Below are positions 22,990 through 36,029 of a stretch of DNA of 41,302 nt, piece after piece. This DNA comes from Liolophura sinensis (taxonomy: Eukaryota; Mollusca; Polyplacophora; Chitonida; Chitonidae): positions 47,239,682 to 47,280,983 of the forward strand of contig NC_088300.1 in NCBI RefSeq assembly GCF_032854445.1, read 5' to 3'. Within the stretch, counting starts at the first letter, position 1, and every line of letters begins with the position of its first letter. Both the position numbers and the translations under genes were made by a program. Under the pieces are notes generated by a model. That model saw only the letters and a list, made by a program, of their open reading frames with translations, was not told the origin of the DNA and searched no databases.

Positions 22990-24029
22990 GAATGATTTTT
23001 CTTAGATACCGGTATTTGTTATTGAAACTGAGCTTGTGTTTTTAATCCTTTTTTTTAAATTTCAACTTGTCCTATTAAGTGCAATTTTTAAAGAGAATTC
23101 AGTGGTAAAAATATTACTTTTGGTGTTTTGATATCTTACCATGAATAAACCAACCCTTTTAAGGCCAGTTTAACTCAGAATCTGAACAAATGAACTCGTG
23201 CACAAACAATTTTAGGTCACTGCGGTGGTTATTTTGGCCTTTATTTTTTATTTAGGCATTCAAATCAATGCTTGTCTTTGAATACCACTATATGACAAAG
23301 TATGACAAATGAAAAAGGAATTCTATAGCTGGTCATGAATGTACTGCTGTTGTTGTTTTAAAGTGTTATAAGGATACCATCACAGATTGGTGCAAGAGCT
23401 GCTTTAGTAGTTAACATCATCACCTGTTTGTAGTAAGTGTCTTGTCATGAAATAGGTAATCTTTAACTGATTATTCATATAGTTCTCTTTAATGTGTCAA
23501 AATGGAATCCTTATAAAGCATAAGAAGCCTCTGTAAAATTTATGACAATAAATTTCTTCACCATGATTTTGTTTTTAGTTTTTTATTACTTTTTACTGGG
23601 CGTGAATTGGTGTTTTGTACAGTGAAGAATTTTTTTTTAGAAAAATGTATTTGATTGGTTGAGTGGTTCACATTTGAATTGCTTGACTGAAGGGTGTTGT
23701 GGCCCTTGAAGTAGATGATTGTCATGGTGTAACCTGTGCATTTAACCTTTTGTTGACCTCATTTAATGTAAAATCTGAAACTAATCCTATTTTCAAGTAA
23801 TTAGGTTTGGGTTGACCTGGGATGGGTTGGGGTTACAGTCTTCATGAGAATAGATTCCAACAGTCCAGGAAACCAAAACAGAGGCAAGTCCATTAGGGGG
23901 AAGGGGTTGCAAGTGGTCAGCCTGGAAGTCTCTATGTTTTATCTGAAGGGGTGATAATGTTTAGATTGGTCTTCATTACAGTTGAATGGCACTGCCAGTC
24001 TGCAGGAAGGACACATTAGATTCATTTCT
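22990..24029. other. Intron segment, nothing recognised
   Basis: AT-rich sequence without recognisable exon, repeat or RNA gene. Confidence 0.5.
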
Positions 24030-24091
24030 TATTCTTATTCGTACTCTTGAGTACGGCGTAAAACACTAATCAAATAAATAAATAAATAAAC
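24030..24091 (+). mobile_element. Retroposon tail-only insertion (62 bp) with perfect target duplication
   Basis: CTCTTGAGTACGGCGTAAAA followed by CACTAATCAAATAAATAAAT is the terminal module of the SINE family. It is flanked by a perfect 12-bp duplication, AGATTCATTTCT at 24018-24029 and 24092-24103. This is an insertion of only about 60 bp, truncated at the time of integration. Confidence 0.88.
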
Positions 24092-24103
24092 AGATTCATT
24101 TCT

Positions 24104-25218
24104 GTGTCAGAAATTTCTGTCAGTGTTATTAAAATAAATGAAGTGAAATTTGGTACTCATACACATGTATCATGATAACATCAGCATATCTTTCTAACAG
24201 TTTTCCTTGAAATTCTACATATGCACACAAGTATTTTCTTTGTTTAATAATAACTTGCCTTTGTGGTAAACACATGGCTCTTTAAAAAAAATTGTAATAA
24301 CTGGATGGAATTAATAATTACAGTATTGCTACCCTACCACTTATGGTGTCATAGAATCTGATGTTTTTGTACGGCTGAAAAAGGAAAATGTGTATATTAG
24401 TTGGTGGATTTCGTAATGAGTTAATGAGTGGTGGTTTACATCAAGTGAGCAACATTTCTGCCCTGTTTATGGAAAACCTTGAAATAGTGACCTTTTCTGT
24501 GATTTTATAATACATTTTTGTGAACAGCAAAATTGTGTTAGTAACAAACATCAAGGATGTAAAAAAAAATAGCTGTTGGAAAACTTTCATCTCTTCATTC
24601 CATTGCATTTGAAAACTTCAAGGTTGGCATCAGGAAGTCCACATGGGTTTTTCCTCCCTACAGCAGGTAGACATTACAGAACTTTGCCCTAGGGAGTTGT
24701 TCAGGCACATAACTATATAACATGTAAGATAAATGTTATTGTCTGCCATGGTTGATGACAAGGCCATTTTGTCCATACTGCATTCTACTCCACTCAACTA
24801 ATTCTGTGGCGAAGAATTTGAGGTAACAATGGAGTACATACCCCAACTTGGTAAAGGAACTTCAGTGTTGAAAATGATGATGGTATGTTCAGATCTTAAT
24901 TTGGAATGACACAAATGCTTCAGGTCACCAGAATTATTGACCATTTTATCTGTTGACAATTTCTGACTCAAAATCATACATATGTATTATTTTTGGCAGT
25001 TAATTGTTACCAGCAATGGCTTTGTTCTGCTGTCAGTAGCTGGACATAGATAATTTTCTTTATTTGTCAGTGGCTCACTCAAATCTCAGTCTCAAATTGC
25101 CTAGTCATTGGAAGGCTTCAGAACTCAACATGTACATGCGAAAAGATTCATGAAGATGAATTATTATAGCCTAAAATGTACGAGTTACCAGTTTAGGCAT
25201 TTGATGTCAAGGTTAATA
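24104..25218. other. Intron segment, nothing recognised
   Basis: AT-rich sequence; no gene, RNA gene or repeat was seen. Confidence 0.5.
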
Positions 25219-25636
25219 TGTACCCAGACACATGTGCCCAGACACATGTACCCATACACATGTACCCAGACACATGTACCCAGACACATGTACCCATGTA
25301 CATGTACCCAGACACATGTACCCAGACACATGTGCCCAGACACATGTACCCAGACACATGTACCCAGACACATGTACCCATGTACATGTACCCAGACACA
25401 TGTACCCAGACACATGTACCCATACACATGTACCCAGACACATGTACCCATGTACATGTACCCAGACACATGTACCCAGACACATGTGCCCAGACACATG
25501 TACCCATACACATGTACCCAGACACATGTACCCAGACACATGTACCCATGTACATGTACCCAGACACATGTACCCAGACACATGTACCCAGACACATGTA
25601 CCCATACACATGTACCTAGACACATGTACATGTATT
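25219..25636 (+). repeat. Minisatellite, 14-bp unit, about 30 copies
   Basis: The unit ACCCAGACACATGT is repeated in exact 14-bp register with a few variants: CCATACACATGT, GTGCCCAGAC and ACCCATGTACATGT. The last variant occurs at 25291, 25375, 25445 and 25543, spaced 84, 70 and 98 bp, all multiples of 14. Because 14 is not a multiple of 3 and the unit contains no stop in any phase, all six reading frames stay open through the array. The resulting 133-177 codon frames are artefacts of the repeat and should not be annotated as genes. Confidence 0.97.
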
Positions 25637-28600
25637 TGTGAATTTTTACAAAAACTCGAATGTCTAAATGTCAAATGTAAATTTCACTTTCAGGAAGCAG
25701 ATTTAGAAAATAGTTCCAAAATATATATCTGTCTGTTAGCTAATACATGTTATTGATCTGGATTATATTGGTTTCCCAGTTTTTCCAGATTTCCTATGCT
25801 TTTGTCGATAAACCCTAATGTAGTACACTTATATTGTGATCTCATCTGATTGCTTGCCTACACCAAGCAATTATTGCCAAATGCTACAATAAAACCTGAC
25901 AGTTATTGACTCCGGTGATTTCTGATATTTGGGCCAAGCCAGCAGTTCCCAGTCTAGGACTTGACATAGATGAACATAGACATCAGAGCTATTTCCAGAA
26001 CAGTTTCAGCTGTGGCTAGTCTCGAGAAACTCTACCATTCCGGCCTCTCCCATCCTTTCATCTGTGCTTAGAGGAGCTTGCTTGAATCGCAGTGGTCTTG
26101 TGGTCCGCGCCGATTGTTCCGGCCCAGCCGTTAAGAGTTGGACGCGCTCTCCGCAGATTAACTCAGACTGACCGTTGGCAGGTAGATTTCTTCATTACCA
26201 TCATTACACATCAAATGGGGGCCGATCTTGAAGACCTTCCTGGCATGGAGTGCTGAACCGCCACTCACTAATTTACCATAAGTGTTGCCATTTTTGATGA
26301 AGGAGCAAGAGTAATTTTGCTACCATCTGCCAAAGTCTATATCTATTGCCTTCTGTCTAAGGGATTTGTCATTTGATTTAAATATGTAGTCTGCATGAAC
26401 TCTGCCGCTTATAATTGTCTTCTTGGTTGTTGCCAGTTTATTTACAAAATAGAGAAGTCAAAAAGATTCAAAATTTCTATTTAACTGTTGGTAAGATTAT
26501 ATTGAAATAAAACAAGAAACAAAAAAGACCTGAATATTTTTTTATTTTGATTTTTAGCATCTGTAAAGATTGACCTAATTGTGTCAGAAATTTTAAATGT
26601 GCTGATTGTTGTGTAATTTTACTATTGTGTGAAGTTTCATTCCCTGAGGCAATGGTAATATTGTGCAAGGAGTAACTGTGGTATCTGTTCTGACTAATGC
26701 TGTGTGGCTTATATTATAAGATGCAATATTTGACATCATTCATAAATGTCCCATGTACAGTTTGACCCCTTTACCAAAAATTGGCTTGAAAGAAGATTGG
26801 AAGTTGATTGTGCATCCTCATGCAAAAATTGTTAAAAAATTTGAAAATTAGTAGTGAAGTGCAAGGAAACAAAAACAACCAACTTGAAAGTGCTATCTAT
26901 TTGTAGGATTATTTTTCATAATTCTGTGGAAAGATTAAAACTCAACTTTCATGGGTAAAGGATACAGGAAACTTCTTTTTGTTTCTCAATTTGCAGTTTA
27001 GAAGTTGTCCTAACATAAAAGTATATAAAAGCTTATCAGCTTTCTTCTCAAGATGTAAAAATTATATTAAACTACAGTTTTTTGAAGGCCCAGCATTTAA
27101 TCTGGAAATTAAATAGCCAGGGGCTACTTTCGCAAAACTTTGTAAATCAACTTTTGTCGCCTTATGGCACTATAATCTAGATAATGTCTTTTATGAAAAA
27201 AAGTTATGTGTAATTTGACTTAAAAAGTTTTCTGAAAGGGTCCGCTGCATTGGTGACATCAAGAATGATAGGTGCAAAAACAACTCTTTTGGGGCAAGTA
27301 CTATTGGTCCCTGCCCCAATTGATGACGTCATGTCCGAAAATTTATGACCATTGATTGAAAATAAGCATAAAACAGAGGGCTTATTGAGAGATGGTTATG
27401 AAATGAAATTTTTTACTCATTTATTTATTGTTTTAGCATGACTTCCATTTCCCTTAAAACAGTAATCTTCGTTTTAGAGTTCCTTTTCATGCCTCGCTTA
27501 ACCTTGATCACATAACACAGTTTCTTATTAAAAAAAAGATTGATAATTACATTTAAAACCTACAGGTGAACTTTTAAATTTGAGCTTTTTAGCATTGGAG
27601 GTGCTTAGTGGAGTAGTCAGTTTGTAATATTGGAAGACTTTTTTGTTATACTGTACAAATGTATTTGAGCTTCTCTGCTTGGACTAGTCATTTTGCCAAA
27701 TTCGGAGATCATGGAAAGGTGTTTTTGTTTCATCACTAAGGGTAATATTTTATTACATTTATTTGGCTCTAAAATGTACTTTTTTAGTACATGTAGATTT
27801 TTTTCTGTCAAAGGTTATTTCCACATTGACAAAGATTATATATTCTTGCTATGCAAGGCCAGATGAATCATGAACGTTAAATCACCTAATTATCTTAAGG
27901 CAATATTGAAACCTGCTACTAGTAACGTTTGGTCATGATTGTTATATTTAAACTGTAACTTTTCTTCTGATAAGTTTCAATCATTGTCTGGTGTATCAAA
28001 ATCTGTTATCTTTGACACTAGTGATTTCCCCTTGACCCACTGTCATTTGGTATGCTGCTACTGTTTCTTCTCGCTCCAGTCCATCTTCGTACGCTGTACA
28101 ACATTCTTGTCGTATTTCACGCTATAATTAAGATGGTGGCAGACATGGCCCACGTGGCACGGCTTGCTAAGTTTGCGGCCCCTTCCCCAGCAACAGCTGT
28201 CATCCGTAGCTGAGATTGCAGAAATCCTCTGATCAATAGTAAGGAGCGATTTTTTCTCCCTTCAGAAATGCCAGTTTGCGAAAATTGATCGGTGGATTGT
28301 TTACATTTAGCATTACCTACATAGGGGAGCCACAAGAGTTTGAGGTTTGCCCAGCCACTGTTCACATATTTACACACACAAGTGCTCTTGTCTTTTTCCT
28401 CCATTCTCCAAGCTTTGTCATCGTAAAACAAAAGAGAAAATGGTAAAAACGGGATACATGTGGAAAATAAAAGATAGGATTTTGTGTGTGTACCTTTCAT
28501 GTTGTGGGTTGATGTATGAGAAAGATGGGAAACCCAGTCATAATGGATGGATATGGGATTGCGTATGTCAGCTACATACACAGCATCAGGTACACCACAA

Positions 28601-31600
28601 AATCTCCGGGACTGCGTAGGCCTCACAAGTTCACGTGCTTTTGCAAAATTCAAATACTGGTACTCCCAGTAATCGTTTTAAGAAACATACAAAAAAAAGG
28701 ACAAAAAAAAAAAAAAAAAAGATATATATTAAAAAATTTTAGGTTTAGGATTATTGTATCATTGATGCTTTTGCAAATCCATGTTAATTAAATAAGACAA
28801 TAGAATAAAGTACATTACAGGTGAAAGTCCATTAAATACTGCCCAGGAAAATAGTTCAGTTTGTTTTATTTTATTTTTTGTCCAGCTAAAATGAGTTTAA
28901 AACAGATTCTACAGTGCTCTGTAGTGACTCAGAGAGTGTCAGTGATGTCACATCCAGATTTTTTTGTATGAAATGGTTGGTTTTGAGAACCATTTGGCAA
29001 ATGCACTCATAGATTGCTATACATGATCAGAAAAGGCTACTGTTGAGTCCAAAATGTCAGATGCATCTTAAAAAACTTTTGAGAAGAAAGGAAAATTGAA
29101 CTTTCTGGACAGTGTTTAATGGTTTTTCATCTGACCCATAAAAAAAGTCAGTTTGTTTGTTTATAATTGTGTAATGACTGACTGCAGCTCACTGTCTTTC
29201 AGACCTATATATTACCCAATCTCCACGAGGAAGTTTAGTGCTTCAAACAAACATTACTCAGATTTATTGTCAAAATACACATGATGTCTATGATCAATAC
29301 CTGTACAGTTCTTTTGTTCAACTCCTTGGATGAACTTGTGGAAATTAATTGTTCTTTAACATGGAAATCATCTTAACTTAGAGTTTTAATACATTTGATA
29401 AGGTGATCAAGATCATGCTTAACTAAATTTTCAACCTCGAAATTGATTCAACAGTCCTAAATTTAATACAAGTACACATACCCTATTTCCTCAAGCTTTT
29501 CGCACATGAAAATGCATCTTTCAGTGCAATTTATGCACCTTAATAATTAGATTTTGGATACAAGTCTATCAGTCTAAAAAGAATAAAACCTTCAGAATAT
29601 GCTTGAATAAACATGTTGCAAACATGCGAAAAGGTTGAAGAATTATAGTACAAAAAAAAAACGTTTTACTTTCTGAAATTTACTGATTTCAGACACTTTT
29701 TTTTTGTTCATTACAAGGGGTCTATTTTATTACCACTCTACAAATTAAGTATGGTACTGAATGGATTTATTGAATTATATTGAAATAAACAACACTTCAG
29801 AGGGTGTACATAAAAGAAACCATTTTGTTCAGTCCTGGTTATAGTTAATTGGAGGACTATAAAAATGAAGCTCTGAAGATGCCATTGGATGAGATGTGAA
29901 GGACATGGACAAGTCATTCGGTACCCAGACTGCTTGATTTCTGTGAAGGGTGTACATTCAATTCTTCGCAGTTAATCTTAAGGGCTGTAAGTGGAGGGGC
30001 AGTTTCCGTGCTATAATTGTCAGGTTAATTAGATGGGACAGCTTGTGAGGTTTAGGTGAGCGTTTAGCGCACAAAGATCACGGGCAGGTCAATTGACCTC
30101 TGATCAGGCTGGACATTGATCGCTATTGATTGGTCGTTTACAAGAGACGATTATCTACACCTCTGATTTGATTGGTGCCAAAGGTTCGGCCAGTTCAAGC
30201 CAACCCCATCTATTGTCTGACCATAGACCAGCTAATTATGGCAGCAAGAAAGTATGATGGGCCATAATGGCATTTGACCATTCTCTTCGTCCAATTCCAT
30301 GAGTATGGATCCATATATGGCTTGCAGTGGCATTTGATTGGATGATTGTTTTGACACGCTTCGCGGTAAAGTCACAAGAGATGTTGATAGCAGACACACC
30401 TTTCTGACCAAAAGGAAGTTTTTTACCCAGAATTAAGTAAGCCATCTCATTCCAATATACACGGAAGCTTTGATCTCTTAGGGCCCTTTTCAATTTCAAA
30501 AGATGAAGAAGAATATGTAATGAAGGCATTCACCAGGAAATCCGCTCTTGAACTTCCTATAAGAGTTGACAACATTCCTGTAGTTGAAGGTCATATGAAG
30601 GACATTTTCAAAGTGCTGTCGATTTACTTTGGGGGAGAAATCCCTTTAATCTTCACATCTAAGTTATGAAACTTCACAGGCCAAGCTCATTAAACCAGTT
30701 TTTGTCAGGAATAAAGTTTGGTATGTTGTTGATGATATATTTGTGGGTAAGGCAGAGAGTTTGATTGCAGGTATATTCTGATCATTGCTTCTCAACTCTC
30801 CTTCCACCTGGTCCGGGGAATCAACAAAAGCGGAGTCAATTATGTGGAGATGGAGCCACCTTAGGCCCTAATGGTATAAACCCACTGATTGGTTTAATTA
30901 CTGGCCATTCTAACACAAGTAATCAGCACTGGATTACACTGATTGTGGATCTTTTGAACTTACATTAGTGCGGGTAAAATCCAGATGAAACGGCAGTCTC
31001 TCTTGTCTGGAGTTCCATTCGAGAGACAGCCTTGTCCTTCCTACAGGGGCAATTTTCAAGGGCCACTTTTGTGTTCAGTTGCATGCTTCCAGCCCAAAAT
31101 GCCATCCACAGGAAATCTACTTAATTTGGTTCACGGCAAGAAAACAAAACCTCGTGCACAGTGAGCCGGCAGTTAATAGGCTGTTATGACTCGGTGGCAT
31201 TTAACCCTGGCAGAGCACGGGCATGTTTTACGCTCCCCTGAACATACACGTGAGATGAAAAGACTTGATACATTGTTGATCGTTGTCAGTATTGTCTTAT
31301 TCCCAAACTGATGACCCCTTCATTAAAACCTTTCAAACTTGGGTTTACCTTTTGAGGTTATTTTGCTTTAGTGCGCTTGTTTGCTTGTTCAAGACTTACA
31401 TGTACTGTTTAATATACTTGTGTAAAAATAATATCTGCTTTCATTTCACAGTTGGGGTGAATGTTTATGTGAATGAATTCTTAGATGAATAAATTTTTAC
31501 AAATAGTTAGATTTCCAAACTGACAAAAGTAAATAAGTTATATACATGTAATTTATGCTGCCTGAAATTAAGCAATCAATTTACTTTACCTGCATATATA

Positions 31601-34600
31601 TTAATACTTCTGTTGTGGAGATTTGGTAGAATCATGTAGTTGATTAAATGGGAATTATATTTATTGTGCAAGAAAATGGTTTTTATAAAAAAAATGGTGC
31701 ATCTGTTTAAATGTGTTTGAATAAAAAAAAATTAAAATAAAAAAATGGGAAAACATTTGAGCCTCAGAATATGTGTTTGTGCACCTTTAACAAATGACAT
31801 GAATATAGGGCAGAATTTATGTTCCTTTAAAAGATTTCATATTATAACTTTTGCTGATAGAGTATTTACACACCTGGAGAAGATTGTACTGTTTCCATGG
31901 TAATACTGGCTTGAATATTGTAATGTTGAGCTGAGCATGACTTGTCGCGTCTTTCAGGAACTTAGTGTACATGGTATTTGAATAAATTGGGTATCTGTAA
32001 GAATAATAGATTTAATTACATCACTTAGAAATACAAAAATTTAAATTAAACTAGTTTTATGTATTCTTGTACATGCTTTGTTCAAATCTGGTGTTTCATC
32101 TGCATGTTTTTGATCATGTTTTTTTTTTATTTCACAAAGAATAAGGAGAGCAAGCACATCTAGGATACACATTAGCAGGTACAAATGCCTAAGTATTTTT
32201 GATAATTTTAGTCACTAAAGTGCTTGTTTTACACCTGTAAATTTGAGGAAACATGTTTTGGTAAAAAAAGATACATGTATTTACTTGAATTGTATTGCCT
32301 TATAGAAGACGTACTTACATGTTGCTGATGAGATGAGAGTGTGGTGTAATTAAATTTTAGGATAGGTCCATAATTTAGGTAGCAGGCCAATTATTTAACT
32401 AGTTGCCACAAATTTTAGGCAAAACTGTCTGTAAAATTTAAATTATTTAAACTATAGTGACTGTAGTGAATATAAATTTATGCATTAAATGTTAATATAT
32501 GTACTTATTTTTCTGGAAAAAAATTGTTGGAAATCGAGCGTGCTCTTTTTTTGGCAAATGTTAATGATTTATGCTTGTCAAGATGTCTGTTTTATTTCTT
32601 ATTTCGGACGAAAGCTCAAGAAGAGCGAAACATTTGCTGATAGTTTAGTGATTCTCTTTTAAAACAGTGATGTAAGTGACACCACAGGCTGAGAAGTCAG
32701 AATGTAAACAAGGAGGCAAACCAGACATAACTGATCAATGAGCTTCACAAACCTTATCAATTAACATCATTATTGGCTCATCTGCTTTCATGGTGCTCCA
32801 GTTTGATTGTTGATCACAGATAGATCTTCCTATTACATGCTTGATGGTTTGATTGATTGTTTTTTATTGATTGGTTTTGTCTGGGTTAGGGATTGGCATG
32901 GCTGGCGGCTTGCACTCATTCAGGCGTATCTGTTACGACATTGCGTTATGTATTATGTATTGTTAACTACAGTGGATGTGCGTAACGTGTAACTGAACAT
33001 GTTTGCGTGAATTTGATGTGAAATTAGGTTATTTAAACCAGAGATATTGACAGTGATATTAGTGAAAAGCAAGGTGTCCATTAGGCCTGACATACTCAAT
33101 TATGTTACCTAATTCATTGCATGTTCTGGTCATTGTGAATCTTAAATGGTTGTTTCACATAATCAAATTAGCTATATCTCTTTTAATATTATACTGTTTC
33201 AGATAAAAGTTGTATTTGTTAAATTTTATTAATATTTATTATACTTTTTAATAACAATTAGTATAAACATAAACATTAAAATTTCAATTAATTTAAATCT
33301 ACATAGGTAGCATTATATGTACCTGTAGGCATGTCCTGATATGTTTTTTCTGTAAGTAATGATTTTAATTACAAGGTACTGTATTTTCCTGAAGTTTATC
33401 TTTTTACAGTTGATAGATGACACATTTTGCTCAATTCTGATTGTTTCAAAGACTTTATAAAGCCTCCAAAGACGAGTTTTTTGTTTAAGTTTAATTAATT
33501 GTTATCAGAGAAACTTGCACTTGGAGTTCATGTTAAGACCTTTATGTACCTCTGAAAGTGAATTTTTACCTGTCAAACAGGTGAAATACAGTAAACTAAA
33601 AAAATCAGTAATTATCTTCACATACACTTTTGCAAACAGCATCAGGAGACACATATACCCGTTATTTTTTAATCTGATTTTATTTTAGAATATTTTGGAC
33701 CATATTGTGGGTGTAGGTATTATCACTATAATCTAACCATGTTACGGTTCTTTACGATTAATCTGATCGCACTCTAGCTCTAATGCTCCTCCAAGTACAT
33801 TGTGAGGTTGGCCATTCTCTGCCTTCTGAATACCACATCCTAGACAGTTTTAGTATACGCTGGCATTCACATGGTGTGTAGATGTTAGGAATCGGCGTGG
33901 TAACAGCCACAAAGCCGCTTCGTAAAGGAGTCCACCATTCTCTGCAGTAACAAAAGCAGCACTCACGCGCAGGATGCAGCAGTATGATTACGGATGCGGA
34001 AGCACCTAATGGATTTCCTCTTGTGGCGTGATTGACAGTGTCGATGGAGAGAAAGCCCCACGCTACACCAGCTTACCTGCCAATGTACCTGCGGGAAAGT
34101 ATTAAGCTTTTCTCTGCGTTCTTTTTTCCCTGCTCACCTTTTCAGACAGTAAAAGGCCGATAAAAGAATGAGATTCATTTACCTGGAAGGTAGATTGCTA
34201 AGAGCTTTATTATGAAACTGTTGAAGGTGATACTGTATATGTGTGGAGTGATGAGCCCTGGCCCAGGTATAATGCTGAATTAACACCTAGAGAGGTGTGT
34301 GAGATTCTCAGGTGGGAGAAGTTAACCTGGTGCATACGTGTTGACAAATGATGCAGAACTGAAGGGCAGGACCCCAAGCTTCATTTAGAATTACACCATT
34401 TGCATACCTCAAAAAAGCACCGGTGCAGAAACATGGCACATTTTGAGTTAAAAATAAAACATGGTTGAATGGGATATAATTTAAGATGCAATTTCTCCTC
34501 ATGCGAATATGTCTGTGTGTGCAGCCTTCAGGCTTTGACAGGTTTGCATCTATTCGTTAATAGCCTCAGAACATTAATAGATTCACAAATAAAGAGCATG

Positions 34601-35845
34601 TTGATAGCAGTTTGTATAAAAGAATCAGTGGAAAATACATGTCTGCTCATAAAAACTAATGCTGTTCTCAGGGTTTTTTGCTTAATTAATTGTATGTATA
34701 AACAGCTTTATTGGGAAATCTATTTAGAGAAATTGAATTTCTCTTCTGATTGATTAAAAGTGGCCTGTCAGATGTTTGTCTGTGGAGATTACCTTATCTA
34801 GTAGAGACGTTTCTGTCATGGATTTCGTGGATACCAAGTCTTCCCACAATGCTCTGAGCAAAACGTCAGCTTTGCCGAAGATTTAGGCTGTAAAGTTCCC
34901 ATTACAATAGATGTGTATTTGAGCTCTCAACTGCTGACATATTGATTGAGGGTACGCCTGGGAAGGTATAATTGCGCAAATGATGGCAGGAAAAAATTGC
35001 CGCAAACGGCTGGTAATTGTTAACTTTGGCAGTAGAGAAGTCAGTGAGGAGTATTTAGTGTGTGATTGGCCCAAGGTTAGCAAGTCTTGACAGGCTTCAT
35101 ATTAAAGATAATAGGAAAATCATTTTATTATCGGGCGCGATCTTGAGAGACCTCTACTAGTCTTATTATCCATATTGAGCGACCTTTCTGTTCCTTCTGT
35201 AAACACTCCTGAGTTCGCCAAAGAAAGAAAGAAAGAAAATATGCAAAAAAAAAAAAAAAACGGAAGATTTCTTCTTTGTCTCTTTACATCACCTACTTAG
35301 CACTTATTAAAACTGTTGAAAACGTTTTTTTTTTTTTTTTCGAATTTCATTTTAAAGTGTGAAAAGAGATGTATTGCTTGTAATCCTTTAATAAAAAAAC
35401 TCACTGCTTTCTTCAGAATCGTGCAAGTATTAAAATTCAAAGTGTACAATATATTAACTATTTACCCGTGTCATATGTCCATTTTCTATTCATTGTTTGG
35501 TATGCTCATTTAATTTATTGTACGTGTGCAAGCTTAAAGTTTAAGACAGCACCTGTTTATTGTTTATTTTCAATGAAAGACAACTATCCAAAGTATCTTA
35601 AACCAACATTTTTTACAACTTGTTAAGATTTTAATGAAACTTGATTTTGACAGAGCAGTATTATGTCACTTTCATTCTAGCTTTTTAATATTGGAGGTGC
35701 TTTCCGTATTATCGGCACAGCAGTACTTGGCAGAAAACAGTTGTGGATGTTGGCAATGGAACCCAAAGTGACCGACCATGTATTAATGCTTCGCGGAAAT
35801 TAGACACATATTATTTCTTCCACCGCTTGGACTGTTTAACAGTGG
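25637..35845. other. Intron segment of 10 kb: AT-rich background with several complex blocks
   Basis: No gene, tRNA or transposon was recognised. Less AT-rich blocks lie at about 25900-26290, 28100-28350, 29870-30560, 30960-31260, 33720-34260 and 34740-35220. A 178-codon open frame on the minus strand (28117-28653) has no recognisable domain and overlaps a block. A small hairpin, TTGGGGCA/TGCCCCAA (27289-27296 and 27312-27319), is followed by the CRE palindrome TGACGTCA at 27324-27331. Simple tracts: A18 at 28703-28720, GAAA repeats at about 35222-35240, A15 at 35246-35260 and T16 at 35325-35340. Confidence 0.45.
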
Positions 35846-36013
35846 TCTAGTACATTTGAATGTCTGTTGACTACCTGCGGATGTTTGTGGTTTTCTCCTG
35901 GCTCTACTTGGTTTTCTCTCATCATAATGTTAGCTGCAGTGAGTTAGACACAATATTCTTTAGTAAGCCGTAATGGAGAAAAACTCTCAATCAAATAAAG
36001 AAATAAAAAAAAA
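35846..36013 (+). mobile_element. Old, diverged truncated SINE copy
   Basis: The segment follows the family body (CTACCTGCGGATGTTTGTGG, TTTTCTCTCATCATAATG) and the 3' module (ACAATATTCTTTAGTAAGCC, TCAATCAAATAAAGAAATAA), with many substitutions. Likely target duplications are ACTGTTTAACAGTGG (35831-35845) and ACTGTTATACAGTAGG (36014-36029). Their divergence agrees with an old insertion. Confidence 0.78.
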
Positions 36014-36029
36014 ACTGTTATACAGTAGG

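Noticed and set aside
25185-25756. Six long open frames (133-177 codons) on both strands
   Set aside because: All are translations of the 14-bp tandem repeat, which has no stop in any phase. No splice context and no unique domain.
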